From: RPQJ01 sp046347155
GTDB taxonomy: Bacteria > Pseudomonadota > Gammaproteobacteria > Steroidobacterales > Steroidobacteraceae
Length of the DNA: 64,000 nucleotides
Reading direction: 5' to 3'
Assembly (NCBI GenBank): GCA_046347155.1
Contig: JAXMGT010000002.1
Location: 62,001-126,000, forward strand
The translations under genes were made by a program, and so were the position numbers. Under the pieces are notes generated by a model. It saw only the letters and a list, made by a program, of their open reading frames with translations. It searched no databases and had not been told where the DNA came from. Positions 7,185 to 15,770 of the stretch are shown here, in pieces (the first letter of the stretch is position 1; every line of letters begins with the position of its first letter).

Positions 7185-10100
7185 ACCGCTCGGATTCAGC
7201 GGCCGCCTCGCGCGACGATTCCTGTCGAGCGAGCTCACCCCGCTGCTCGCGCTCGCGGCGCTGCTCCTCGGCGTGTTCGCGGTGCTCGTCACGCCGCGCG
7301 AAGAGGAGCCGCAGATCAACGTCACGATGGCAAACGTGATCGTGCCGTTCCTGGGTGCGAGCTCCGCGCAGGTCGAGAGCCTGGTCGCCGTACCGATGGA
7401 AAAGGTGCTGGCCGAGATCGCGGGCGTGAAGCACATCTACTCGGTCTCCCGGCCGGGCGTCGCGGTCGTGACGGTGCAGTTCGAAGTTGGGCAGGAGCGC
7501 ACCGACGCGATCGTCCGGCTCTACAACGCCATCTATTCGAATCAGGACTGGCGGCCCCCGGGCCTCGGCGTGCTGCAGCCACTCGTGAAGCCGAAGGGCA
7601 TCGACGACGTCCCGATCCTCAGCCTGACGCTCTGGACCCGGGACCCGGCGCGCGGCGCGAACGACCTCACGAAGGTCGCGCGCGCGCTCGAGCCCGAGAT
7701 CCAGCGCGTGCCCGGGACCCGGAACGTCTACACCGTCGGGGCGCCGGACGAAACGGTGCGCGTCGTGCTCGACCCGCAGCGCCTCGCGGGGCACGGGCTC
7801 ACGGTGAGCGACCTCGCGGCGTCGCTCGCGGCCGCGAACGTCGTGCGGCAGGCGGGATCGCTGGTGGAGGGCGGTCGCGACGTCCCGGTACAGGCCGGCG
7901 AATTCCTCGCGGACCGGGACCAGGTCGCCGGGCTCGTGGTCGCCGTGCAGGCCGGCCGCCCGGTCTACCTCGAGGACGTCGCCGACGTGCGCTCGGGCCC
8001 CGCGCAGCCGCGACAGTACGTGACGTTCGGGGCCGGGCCCGCGGCGGCCGGTCGGGGCATCGACGCGCAGGGCACCTCGCCAGCGGTGACGATCGCGGTG
8101 TCCAAGAAGCCGGGACAGAACGCCATCGACGTGAGCCGCGCGGTGATCGAACGGCTCGACATGCTGAAGGGCACGTACGTCCCCGACGGCGTCGAGGTGA
8201 CCGTCACGCGCGACTACGGCGTCACGGCCAACGACAAGGCGCAGAAGCTGATCCAGAAGCTCGCGTTCGCGACCGCATCGGTCGTGCTGCTCGTGTGGCT
8301 CACGGTCGGCTGGCGGGAGGCCGTCGTCGTCGGCGCGGCCGTCGTCGTCACGCTCGCGGCGACGCTGTTCGCGTCCTGGGCCTGGGGATTCACGATCAAC
8401 CGGGTGTCGCTGTTCGCGCTGATCTTCGCGATCGGCATCCTGGTGGACGACGCGATCGTCATCGTCGAGAACATCCACCGCCACCTCGGCTTCGGCGGCG
8501 CGCCCGGCGAGGTGATCCCGCGCGCGGTCGACGAAGTGGGCGGACCGACGATCCTGGCGACGTTCACGGTGATCGCCGCGCTGCTGCCGATGGCGTTCGT
8601 CTCCGGGCTGATGGGCCCCTACATGAGCCCGATCCCGATCAACGCGAGCATGGGCATGCTGATCTCGCTCGCGATCGCGCTGATCGTTACGCCGTGGATG
8701 TCCGAACGCCTGCTCGGGCACGCCGCAACTCACGGTGCGCACGGCGACGCCGGCACGTCGCGGCTCGGTCGCTTCTTCGAGCGGGTGATGGGCCCGTTCG
8801 TGCGCGGCGCGGATGCGCGGCGCCAGCGCCACCGGCTGTACCTCGGCACGCTCGCGGCGATCGCGATCGCGGTGTCGATGGTCGTGCTCGAGTGGGTCGT
8901 CATGAAGATGCTGCCCTTCGACAACAAGTCGGAGTTCCAGGTGGTCGTGGACATGCCCGAGGGCACGGCGCTGGAGGAGACGACCCGGGTGCTCGACGAA
9001 CTCGCGGCCGAGGTCGCGAAAGTGCCCGAGGTCACCGACTATCAGGCCTATGCGGGCACCGCCGCGCCGATCAATTTCAACGGCCTGGTGCGCCAGTACT
9101 ACCTGCGTTCCGGCCCGGAACAGGGCGACATCCAGGTGAACCTGGTCGACAAGCACCACCGGGACCGCAGCAGCCACGAGATCGCGGTCGCCGTGCGCCC
9201 GACGCTCGCGGACATCGGCCGTCGCCACGGCGCCGCGGTGAAGGTGGTCGAAGTGCCGCCGGGCCCGCCGGTCCAGGCGCCGCTCGTCGCTGAGGTCTAC
9301 ACGCCGTTCGAAGCTGCGCGCGCAGCGCTCGGGCGGACGGTGCGCAGCGCGTTCGACGCCCAGCCTGACATCGTGGACGTGGACGACAGCCTGGAGACCC
9401 CGGCGCCGCACGTCGTGGTGTCGATCGACCGGCAGAAGGCGGCGCTGCTTGGCGTTGACCAGGCGGCCGCGGTGCAGGTGCTCGCGGCCGGGCTCGGCGG
9501 CGAGGACGCGACCTACGTGCGCGTCGGCCGCGAGACGACGCCGGTGCCGGTGCGGCTCGAACTCGCGCCGGCCGACCAGGCGAGGATCGGCGACGTGCTC
9601 GCGCTCCGGGTGCGGGCGAGGGACGGCGGGCTCGTGCCGTTGTCCGAGGTCGCCACCGTCGAGGAGCGCCCTCGCGACACCACGATCTACCACAAGGACC
9701 TGCTGCCGCTCGCCTGGGTGAGCGGCGACGCGGTCGGCAGCACCGACAGCCCGCTCTACGGGATGTTCGAGGTGGTCGGGGCGCTCAAGCACCCGCCGGT
9801 GGGCACGACGGCACCCGAACAGCGCTTCTTCGGCCCGCCGGTCGATCCGAACGTGCCGACCGTCAAGTGGGACGGTGAGTGGCAGATCACCTACGAGACG
9901 TTCCGGGACATGGGTCTCGCGTACTCGGTCGGGCTGCTGCTCATCTACCTGCTCGTCGTGGCGCAGTTCCGGTCGTACGCCGTGCCACTGGTGATCATGG
10001 CGCCGATTCCGCTCACGATCATCGGCGTGATGCCGGGCCACGCGCTGCTCGGCGCACAGTTCACGGCCACCTCGATGATCGGGATGATCGCGCTGGCCGG

Positions 10101-10389
10101 CATCATCGTCCGGAACTCGATCCTGCTCGTGGACTTCGTGAACGTCGAGGTCCAGCGCGGCCGCAGCCTCGCGGACGCGGTGATCTCGGCCGCGGCCGTG
10201 CGCGCCCGGCCGATCGCGCTGACCGCGGTCGCCGCGATGACCGGAGCGTTCTTCATCCTCGACGACCCGATCTTCAACGGGCTCGCCGTTTCGCTGATCT
10301 TCGGGATCCTGGTGTCCACCGCACTCACGCTGGTGCTCATCCCGATCCTCTACTTCAGCTACCGAAGTCGAAGTGGGAGGCTGCAATGA
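7177..10389 (+). CDS. RND-family efflux pump (AcrB/AcrF-like permease)
   Basis: A 1,070-residue inner-membrane proton/drug antiporter with two repeats of six helices and two large periplasmic loops. The helix-4 proton-relay Asp pair is present (AIGILVDDAIVIVENIHRH). In helix 10 the position of AcrB Lys940 is Arg (IIVRNSILLVDF). The periplasmic beta-turn VTPREEEPQINV opens the first loop. The ATG at 7177 overlaps the adaptor stop; the more upstream start at 7123 lies in adaptor coding sequence. Substrate unknown: the operon position behind persulfide-handling genes under a BigR-type operator suggests a role during sulfur stress, which is inference. Confidence 0.93.
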   Translation: MTEPLGFSGRLARRFLSSELTPLLALAALLLGVFAVLVTPREEEPQINVTMANVIVPFLGASSAQVESLVAVPMEKVLAEIAGVKHIYSVSRPGVAVVTVQFEVGQERTDAIVRLYNAIYSNQDWRPPGLGVLQPLVKPKGIDDVPILSLTLWTRDPARGANDLTKVARALEPEIQRVPGTRNVYTVGAPDETVRVVLDPQRLAGHGLTVSDLAASLAAANVVRQAGSLVEGGRDVPVQAGEFLADRDQVAGLVVAVQAGRPVYLEDVADVRSGPAQPRQYVTFGAGPAAAGRGIDAQGTSPAVTIAVSKKPGQNAIDVSRAVIERLDMLKGTYVPDGVEVTVTRDYGVTANDKAQKLIQKLAFATASVVLLVWLTVGWREAVVVGAAVVVTLAATLFASWAWGFTINRVSLFALIFAIGILVDDAIVIVENIHRHLGFGGAPGEVIPRAVDEVGGPTILATFTVIAALLPMAFVSGLMGPYMSPIPINASMGMLISLAIALIVTPWMSERLLGHAATHGAHGDAGTSRLGRFFERVMGPFVRGADARRQRHRLYLGTLAAIAIAVSMVVLEWVVMKMLPFDNKSEFQVVVDMPEGTALEETTRVLDELAAEVAKVPEVTDYQAYAGTAAPINFNGLVRQYYLRSGPEQGDIQVNLVDKHHRDRSSHEIAVAVRPTLADIGRRHGAAVKVVEVPPGPPVQAPLVAEVYTPFEAARAALGRTVRSAFDAQPDIVDVDDSLETPAPHVVVSIDRQKAALLGVDQAAAVQVLAAGLGGEDATYVRVGRETTPVPVRLELAPADQARIGDVLALRVRARDGGLVPLSEVATVEERPRDTTIYHKDLLPLAWVSGDAVGSTDSPLYGMFEVVGALKHPPVGTTAPEQRFFGPPVDPNVPTVKWDGEWQITYETFRDMGLAYSVGLLLIYLLVVAQFRSYAVPLVIMAPIPLTIIGVMPGHALLGAQFTATSMIGMIALAGIIVRNSILLVDFVNVEVQRGRSLADAVISAAAVRARPIALTAVAAMTGAFFILDDPIFNGLAVSLIFGILVSTALTLVLIPILYFSYRSRSGRLQ

Positions 10390-11681
10390 AGTCGAGGGCG
10401 CTCGCGGTCGCCGCCGCCGCTTCGGTGATCGCACTGGCGGGCGCGGCGGGTGCGGAAACGCTCGAGGAGGCGTGGGCGCTCGCGGATCGACAGGACAACG
10501 GGATCGCGGCGGTGCGCAGCCAGGCCGAGGCGGCCGACCTCGACGCCCAGGCAGCGCGCGCGCAGCGCTGGCCGACGGTCTCGGTCGGCGGCTCGTACAC
10601 CCGCCTCGACGACTCGCCCGCGTTTGACTTCGGTTTCACCGGACTGCCGATCCAGGCGCCGGAGCTGTTCGGCGGCGACGACTTCTGGATGGGCGCCGCG
10701 ACCGTGACGGTGCCGGTGTTCACGTCGGGCCGGATCTCCTCGAGCATCGCGGCGGCCGAGGCGCGGGGGCGTGGCGCCGGAGCTCAGGTGCGCGGCGCCG
10801 AGGAAGACCTGCGGATGGCGGTCGCCGACGCCTATGTCGGTGTGCTCCGCGCACGCAAGGCGCTCGCGGTCGCCGAGAGCAACGCCCGTACGCTAGAGTC
10901 GATCGAGCACGACGTCGGCGTGATGTTCGAGCGCGAACTCGTGCCGAAGAACGACCTGCTCGCGGTGCAGGTGGCGCTGGCGGACGCTCGGCAGGGACGG
11001 CTGCGCGCGGCCAACGCCGCGGAGATCGCCCAGGCCGCCTACAACCGCCGGATCGGCGAGCCGCTCGACCGGTCCGCGGACCTCGAGGAGTCGCTGCCCG
11101 GCCCGGCCAGCCTGCCGGCGGACCCGGCCGCGCTGGTCCGCCAGGCCGCCGAGCGCCGAACCGAGCTCCAGGCGCTCGACGAGCAGGCCACCGCCTACGG
11201 CGAACTCGCGAAGGCGGAGCGCGCGCGGGTCCTGCCGCAGCTCGCCGTCACCGGGGCGTACAACTATCTCGAGAACACGTTCCTCGACGACCAGGACTTC
11301 GCCTCGATCGGCGTCGGCATCCAGTGGGCATTGTTCGACGGCGGCCAGTCGCGCAAGCGCGCGGCAGCGCTCGATCGGTCGAAGCGCGCCACGGTGCAGC
11401 AGCGGGCCGATGTCGAGACGATGATCGAACTCCAGGTCCGTCAGTCGTGGCTCGACGTCGAGGAGACGCGCCGGCGGGTCGAGGTGTCGGCCGACGCCGC
11501 GGCACAGGCCGACGAGAACCTGCGCATCACGCGCGAGCGCTACGGCGCCGGGCTTGCGACGCAGACGGAACTGCTCGAGGCCGAGGCGCTGCGCGTGCGG
11601 GCGCTGACGAATCGCGACAATTCTGTGCTCGACGCCGCGCTCGCGAAGCTACGGCTTGCGAGGGCCGTCGGGGCGCTCTGA
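10386..11681 (+). CDS. TolC-family outer-membrane efflux channel
   Basis: A 431-residue TolC-type protein: signal peptide MKSRALAVAAAASVIALAGAAGA, then two copies of the long helical outer-membrane efflux protein repeat. The first starts at LEEAWALADRQDNGIAAVRSQ and the second near RRTELQALDEQATAYGELAKAE. Each copy holds a strand-bearing segment (VSVGGSYTRL and QLAVTGAYNYL). No lipobox Cys, so it is a TolC-like rather than NodT-like lipoprotein channel. It overlaps the pump gene by 4 bp (ATGA), completing a tripartite system, and ends the operon; 20 bp separate it from the convergent acetyltransferase gene. Confidence 0.92.
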   Translation: MKSRALAVAAAASVIALAGAAGAETLEEAWALADRQDNGIAAVRSQAEAADLDAQAARAQRWPTVSVGGSYTRLDDSPAFDFGFTGLPIQAPELFGGDDFWMGAATVTVPVFTSGRISSSIAAAEARGRGAGAQVRGAEEDLRMAVADAYVGVLRARKALAVAESNARTLESIEHDVGVMFERELVPKNDLLAVQVALADARQGRLRAANAAEIAQAAYNRRIGEPLDRSADLEESLPGPASLPADPAALVRQAAERRTELQALDEQATAYGELAKAERARVLPQLAVTGAYNYLENTFLDDQDFASIGVGIQWALFDGGQSRKRAAALDRSKRATVQQRADVETMIELQVRQSWLDVEETRRRVEVSADAAAQADENLRITRERYGAGLATQTELLEAEALRVRALTNRDNSVLDAALAKLRLARAVGAL

Positions 11682-11701
11682 GGCCGCGCGGAATCCGGCG
11701 G

Positions 11702-12217
11702 CTACAGCGCGCGCGAGTACAGGTCGATCGCGACGCCGGGCAGCCCCGAGTAGGTCGTCTGTCGCTCGAGCGAAAAGCCGAGCTTGGACACCACGCCGAC
11801 CGATGCGACATTGTCCGGGTGTATCAGCGCCACGAGGCGGCGGAGCCGCAGCGTATCGCGCGCGAACCCGATCGACGCCCGCCCGGCCTCGGTCGCCAGT
11901 CCGTGCCCCCAGTACTCCGGCAGGAAGCGATAGCCGAGTTCGTTGTCCTCGATCTCGGGCACGTACTTGATGCCGCTGAAGCCGATCACGGCACCGGTGG
12001 CCTTCCAGACGCAGGCGAAGCGCCCGTAGCCGTGCACTTCGTAGTCGCGGAACGGGACGGACTTCATGTACTCGAGCGCCTCCGGCAGTGACCCGAGCGG
12101 CCGCGATTGCGCGTAACGGATGACCTCGGGACGCGAGCAGAGTACGAAGAACGGCTCGACGTCGTCCGTCGTGAAGCGACGGAGCACCAGGCGTTCGGTC
12201 TCGAGCACGGTGTCCAT
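11702..12217 (-). CDS. GNAT N-acetyltransferase (RimJ/RimL-like)
   Basis: A 171-residue acetyltransferase with the RimJ/RimL-type start TERLVLRRFTTDDVEPFF. Motif A follows as YRFLPEYWGHGLATEAGRASIGFA (acetyl-CoA pyrophosphate loop), and motif B as LHRRLVALIHPDNVASVGVVSKLGF with the usual small-residue variations. The substrate may be a protein N-terminus, an amine or an antibiotic and cannot be told. It lies 48 bp downstream of the amidohydrolase on the same strand and may be the last gene of a three-gene unit. Confidence 0.85.
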   Translation of the reverse strand: MDTVLETERLVLRRFTTDDVEPFFVLCSRPEVIRYAQSRPLGSLPEALEYMKSVPFRDYEVHGYGRFACVWKATGAVIGFSGIKYVPEIEDNELGYRFLPEYWGHGLATEAGRASIGFARDTLRLRRLVALIHPDNVASVGVVSKLGFSLERQTTYSGLPGVAIDLYSRAL

Positions 12218-12265
12218 GCGGCGATTGTCGCCCGGAACGCTCTGAGGTCGCGAAACGCGACGGCC

Positions 12266-14131
12266 TCAGCCGGCCGCGGCCCGCGCCGCCGGCTGCTCCG
12301 GTGCCCGCCGCGCGCGCAGCGTGCGCCCGAGCCGACGGGTGCCGAGCGCCGGCGTGACGTCGTGCCCGTCCCAGGCCTCGACGCCGCCGATCCACACGCC
12401 CCGCACGACGCCGTCCGAGCGGTTCACGAGCTGCGCGTGGCCGAGGACGTCGCGGTGCACCATCGCGCGGCCGGCGTCGGTGTCGTAGGCGAGCAGCGCT
12501 GCGGGGTCGATCAGCACCAGGTCCGCCGGCGAGCCCGGGTCGATGCGGCCGGCGTCCAGGTTGAAGAACTCCGCGGGCTCGCGGGTGAGCCGCCGCACCG
12601 CGTGCGCCACGCGCGCGATCGATTCGCGCGCCGCGACCTGCAACGTCAACAGGTTTCCGTCGAAGAACGCGAGGTTCAGCAGGTGCGCGCCGCTGTCATT
12701 GAACCCGGGCAGCAGGTGTTCGTCGAAGAGCAGCCGCTTCAGCACATCCGGCCGGTCGTTCGCGACGACGAACCACCAGCGGAGCGCGCGGTCGTAGCGC
12801 CGCAGCAGGTGCAGCAGGAACTCCCCGTCGCGGCCGACCGGGTCCGGGAACGACGCGAGTGCCGCGGACTCCGCGTCGCTGCGCGCAGCGTGCCGCCGGC
12901 CCGACTGGAACTCGCGCAGCCGCCGCAGCACCGCGCCGAACGTCTCGCCCCGCCACTCGGCCACCGGGCAACACTCGATCGTCAGTGCGTCGAGGTCGCG
13001 GTTGAACGTGCGCACCGCGCGCGGGTCGTGCCACTCGCGCACGAACAGCTCGCCGAACGCCGGCGTCGCCATCCGCTGCCGCCGACCCTCGTCGTCCTCG
13101 AGGTCGAGCGCCATGAGTCCGCGCGACGACTCGAACTCCTCGAAGATCGGGCAGATCGCCCCTTCGGCGTACATCCGGAACGGCGTGCCGAGCACCTGGA
13201 AGTGGAAGCGGCCGCCGACGAGCCGCGAGTTCAGCAGCCGCGCGATCGCCGGGAACAGCTTCCACGTGTTGCGCTCGTGCGTGAGGTCCACGGCGGTGAG
13301 TGCCGAGGTCCGGAGCGGCGAGCCGAACAGACGTCCGCTGGTCAGGAAGAAACGCAGGAAGGTCTTCACCCGGTGCGCCGCGTCCGGGGTGCACTGCCAG
13401 ACGCGGTCGTGCCCCCGCACCACGTCGAGCAGCGTGCGCAGTTCCCGGAGCGTCGCGTACTGGGCCGGGATCCGCCGGTCGGTGTACGGCTCGTTCGCGA
13501 GGTAGTGGAACGGGATCGCGTCGGTCGAGAACCCCGCGTAGCCCTGCTGCATCGCCGCCTCGAGCAGCGCACTCATGCGCCCGAGCTCGGCGGACGTCGG
13601 CGCCCGCCCGACCGCGTCGGCCGTGCCCATCACTTCGACGCGCAGCATCGAGTGCGGCAGCAGCGGCGCGACGCTCGGCCCGAGCGGCAGCGCGTCGAGG
13701 TGCTCGAGGTAGCCGGCCGTGTCGTTCCAGTCGATCCGGTCCACGACCCGGCGCAGCACGGGCTTCGGGATGTTCTCGACCCGGGTGAAGCAATCGAGGA
13801 TCGGGTCCTCGCCGTTGCGTCGCTGCGCGCCGAACGCAACCCCGAGGCTGCAGTTGCCGACGATCACCGTCGTCGTGCCGTGGCGCACCGACTCCGGGAG
13901 CCCGGGCGCGAGTTCGATCTCGAGGTCGAGGTGCGTGTGGATGTCGAGCAGCCCGGGCATCAGCCACAGGCCGCGCCCGTCCACGACCCGGTCGGCACGC
14001 GCTGCGTCGAGGCCGGTGCCGCGTGCGACGACGCCCCCGTCTCGCACCGCGAGGTCTTCGACGCGGGGCGCCTCGCCGCTGCCGTCGAACAGCAGCGCGT
14101 CGCGCACGAGCAGGTCCCAGCGGGCGCTCAT
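12266..14131 (-). CDS. N-acyl-D-amino-acid deacylase-like amidohydrolase
   Basis: A 621-residue amidohydrolase-superfamily protein closest to D-aminoacylases and D-hydantoinase relatives. The metal-binding HTHLD follows the entry strand (LWLMPGLLDIHTHLDLEIE), and the bridging Cys of D-aminoacylases is present (VGNCSLGV). A late GFNDSGAH matches the position of the catalytic Asp, and the C-terminal GRIDPGSPADLVLIDP returns to the composite beta-sandwich domain. It would hydrolyse N-acyl-D-amino acids or a cyclic amide. Its ATG overlaps the stop of the upstream aminotransferase by 4 bp, so the two products likely act in one pathway. Substrate unknown. Confidence 0.82.
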   Translation of the reverse strand: MSARWDLLVRDALLFDGSGEAPRVEDLAVRDGGVVARGTGLDAARADRVVDGRGLWLMPGLLDIHTHLDLEIELAPGLPESVRHGTTTVIVGNCSLGVAFGAQRRNGEDPILDCFTRVENIPKPVLRRVVDRIDWNDTAGYLEHLDALPLGPSVAPLLPHSMLRVEVMGTADAVGRAPTSAELGRMSALLEAAMQQGYAGFSTDAIPFHYLANEPYTDRRIPAQYATLRELRTLLDVVRGHDRVWQCTPDAAHRVKTFLRFFLTSGRLFGSPLRTSALTAVDLTHERNTWKLFPAIARLLNSRLVGGRFHFQVLGTPFRMYAEGAICPIFEEFESSRGLMALDLEDDEGRRQRMATPAFGELFVREWHDPRAVRTFNRDLDALTIECCPVAEWRGETFGAVLRRLREFQSGRRHAARSDAESAALASFPDPVGRDGEFLLHLLRRYDRALRWWFVVANDRPDVLKRLLFDEHLLPGFNDSGAHLLNLAFFDGNLLTLQVAARESIARVAHAVRRLTREPAEFFNLDAGRIDPGSPADLVLIDPAALLAYDTDAGRAMVHRDVLGHAQLVNRSDGVVRGVWIGGVEAWDGHDVTPALGTRRLGRTLRARRAPEQPAARAAAG

Positions 14132-15495
14132 GCGACGAGCGCCCCGGCCGCCTCGTCGAATGCGGCGATCAGGCGATCGACCTGCGCCTCCGTCGTCGCC
14201 GGGCTCGCAAGCATCATGTTGTGGAACGGCGCGATCAGGCAGCCGCGGTTCAGGAGCGAGAGATGCATCGCGCGCTCGAGCGCCGGCGCATGCGCCGCCT
14301 CGGCCTCGCTGCCGTTCCTGAGCGGTCCCGGCGCGCAGATGAACTCGACCCGCGCGCCGACGCGAACGACGTGCCAGGGCAACCCGCGTCGCGCGATCGC
14401 GTCCGCGAGCCCGCCGGCCAGCCGTCCGGCGAGGCGCTCCATGTGTGCGTAGGCCGCCTCGGTCATCACCTGCTCGAGGTTCGCGCGCATCGCCGCGAGC
14501 GCGAGCGCGTTCGCCGACAGCGTCGTGCCCATCCCGGAATGACCCGGTGCCGTGCGGGCCCGGGCTGCGTCGAGGCGCCGTGCAAGGTCATCCGTGAAGC
14601 CCCACACGCTCGCCGGCACGCCACCCGCGACCGGCTTGCCGAGCACGTAGAGGTCGGGCTCGAGGCCGTGTGCCCGCGTGTAGCCGCCCGGGCCGGTCGA
14701 GATCGTGTGCGTCTCGTCGATCAGCAGCAGCGTGCCCGCGGCGCGCGTGAGCCGGCGGAGTCCCGCGTGGAAGCCGGGGTCCGGCAGTACCATGCAGGAA
14801 TTCGTCAGCACCGGCTCGGTGATCACGCAGGCGACGTCGCCGTGGGCGAGCGCGGTCTCGAGCGCGGGCAGGTCGTTGAATTCGACCACCCGCGCGAGCT
14901 GCGTGAGGTCCGCCGCCTGGCCGAGCAGGCCCGGGCGGTTCACGGCCCGGCCGTCCACCAGGCGCACGAACGTCTCGTCGACGGTGCCGTGGTAGCAGCC
15001 GTTGAACACCAGCACCTTCGGCCGCCCGGTCGCGGCGCGCGCGACGCGCAGCGCGAACCGGTTCGCGTCGGTCGCCGTCGTCGCGACCTGCCAGTTCGGC
15101 AGTCCGAAGCGCTCCGCGAGCAGCCGGCCCACTGCGATCGTGTCCACGGTGGGCAGCATGTACGTCAGTCCGCGCGTCGCCTGGCGACGGATCGCCTCGG
15201 CGACCGGCGGTGGCGAGTGGCCGAACATCGAGCCCGTGTCGCCGAGGCAGAAGTCCGCGTACTCGTTGCCGTCCACGTCCCGGAGCGTCGCGCCGTGCGC
15301 CTCGTCGACGACGAACGGATACGGCATCGGCCAGTCGCGCATCCAGTGCATCGGGACGCCGTCGTACCAGCCGGCGATCCCGGTGCCGCCGAGCGCGAGC
15401 GAACGCGGGTGCCGCCCGACGTACGTCGCGCTCTCGGTCGCGTGGACGGCGTCGATCCGGGCGGATCGCACGCCGCCGATCAGTTCCTGGGTCAC
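14128..15495 (-). CDS. Class III PLP-dependent aminotransferase (GSA-aminomutase-like)
   Basis: A 455-residue fold-type I enzyme. PLP elements: the phosphate-binding segment before FALRVARAATGRPKVLVFNGCYHG, the cofactor Asp in LLLIDETHTIS, and the Schiff-base Lys in YVLGKPVAGGVPASVWG. It resembles glutamate-1-semialdehyde aminomutase but is unlikely to be HemL: it is paired with an amidohydrolase, and the EVMTGFR motif is replaced by DETHTISTG. The start is taken as GTG at 15495, where the homologous sequence begins (TQELIGGVRSARIDAVH); the open frame further upstream would run through the trp promoter. Likely acts on an amino acid released by the partner hydrolase. Confidence 0.8.
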   Translation of the reverse strand: MTQELIGGVRSARIDAVHATESATYVGRHPRSLALGGTGIAGWYDGVPMHWMRDWPMPYPFVVDEAHGATLRDVDGNEYADFCLGDTGSMFGHSPPPVAEAIRRQATRGLTYMLPTVDTIAVGRLLAERFGLPNWQVATTATDANRFALRVARAATGRPKVLVFNGCYHGTVDETFVRLVDGRAVNRPGLLGQAADLTQLARVVEFNDLPALETALAHGDVACVITEPVLTNSCMVLPDPGFHAGLRRLTRAAGTLLLIDETHTISTGPGGYTRAHGLEPDLYVLGKPVAGGVPASVWGFTDDLARRLDAARARTAPGHSGMGTTLSANALALAAMRANLEQVMTEAAYAHMERLAGRLAGGLADAIARRGLPWHVVRVGARVEFICAPGPLRNGSEAEAAHAPALERAMHLSLLNRGCLIAPFHNMMLASPATTEAQVDRLIAAFDEAAGALVA

Positions 15496-15564
15496 GGGCC
15501 GGGGGCCTCCAGCGTCTGCTCCGCGCGATTGTAGGCGGCCCGGCGGCGCCGTGCCCCCCGCGCC

Positions 15565-15593
15565 TTGACCGGCCGCGGGCGCCCGTGGATACT
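15565..15593 (+). promoter_or_regulatory. Sigma-70 promoter of the trp operon
   Basis: TTGACC (15565-15570), a 17-bp spacer, then GATACT (15588-15593). The predicted transcript start is near 15600, 1-3 nt before the trpL start codon, so the leader peptide may be translated from a virtually leaderless end. Confidence 0.75.
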
Positions 15594-15601
15594 GCAATGC
15601 A

Positions 15602-15655
15602 ATGAACCCGCGCACCGGTCACACGCTCGCTCGCTGGTGGTGGCGCCACTCGTAA
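15602..15655 (+). CDS. trpL: trp operon leader peptide (17 residues, three tandem Trp)
   Basis: A 17-codon frame, MNPRTGHTLARWWWRHS, ending in TAA. It has three consecutive TGG codons at positions 12-14, whose translation rate would report charged tRNA-Trp. It has no ribosome-binding sequence, but the predicted +1 is almost at its ATG. Leaderless trp leader peptides are known from Sinorhizobium. The Trp codons lie inside the first strand of the 1:2 hairpin of the attenuator, as in enteric trpL. Confidence 0.9.
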   Translation: MNPRTGHTLARWWWRHS

Positions 15656-15734
15656 AGGAGTGGGGCCGGGCTCGCGCTACGTACGCAGGAATCCAGGAAC
15701 CCATCTCCGCGACTCACCGGGGATGGGTTTTTTT
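15642..15734 (+). promoter_or_regulatory. trp transcription attenuator (segments 1-4)
   Basis: Segment 1 (15642-15651, GGCGCCACTC) pairs with segment 2 (15658-15667, GAGTGGGGCC) with one mismatch. Part of segment 2, GGAG-TGGG (15657-15664), can instead pair with CCCATCTCC (15700-15708) with a single bulged base, forming the antiterminator. Segment 3 (ACCCATCTCC, 15699-15708) pairs with segment 4 (GGGGATGGGT, 15719-15728), forming the terminator. These are the mutually exclusive folds of a ribosome-mediated attenuator: stalling at the Trp codons frees segment 2 and lets transcription into trpE continue. Confidence 0.88.
15699..15734 (+). terminator. Attenuator terminator (segments 3:4) before trpE
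   Basis: A 10-bp stem with one G-U pair and a 10-nt loop, followed immediately by seven T residues. It lies 37 bp before the trpE start. Confidence 0.9.
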
Positions 15735-15770
15735 GTGCGTCCCCGGGTCCTCGCGACAGAGGAACCGATC

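Noticed and set aside
7057..10434. Very long open frame antisense to the RND pump (over 1,100 codons)
   Set aside because: It is an artefact of high G+C third-position bias: the translation is Arg/His/Asp-rich with no domain signal, and the plus-strand frame is a full AcrB-like pump.
14128..15495. Glutamate-1-semialdehyde aminomutase (hemL)
   Set aside because: The sequence is in the same fold family, but the active-site motif differs from HemL and the gene is coupled to an amidohydrolase. The name would imply haem synthesis without support.
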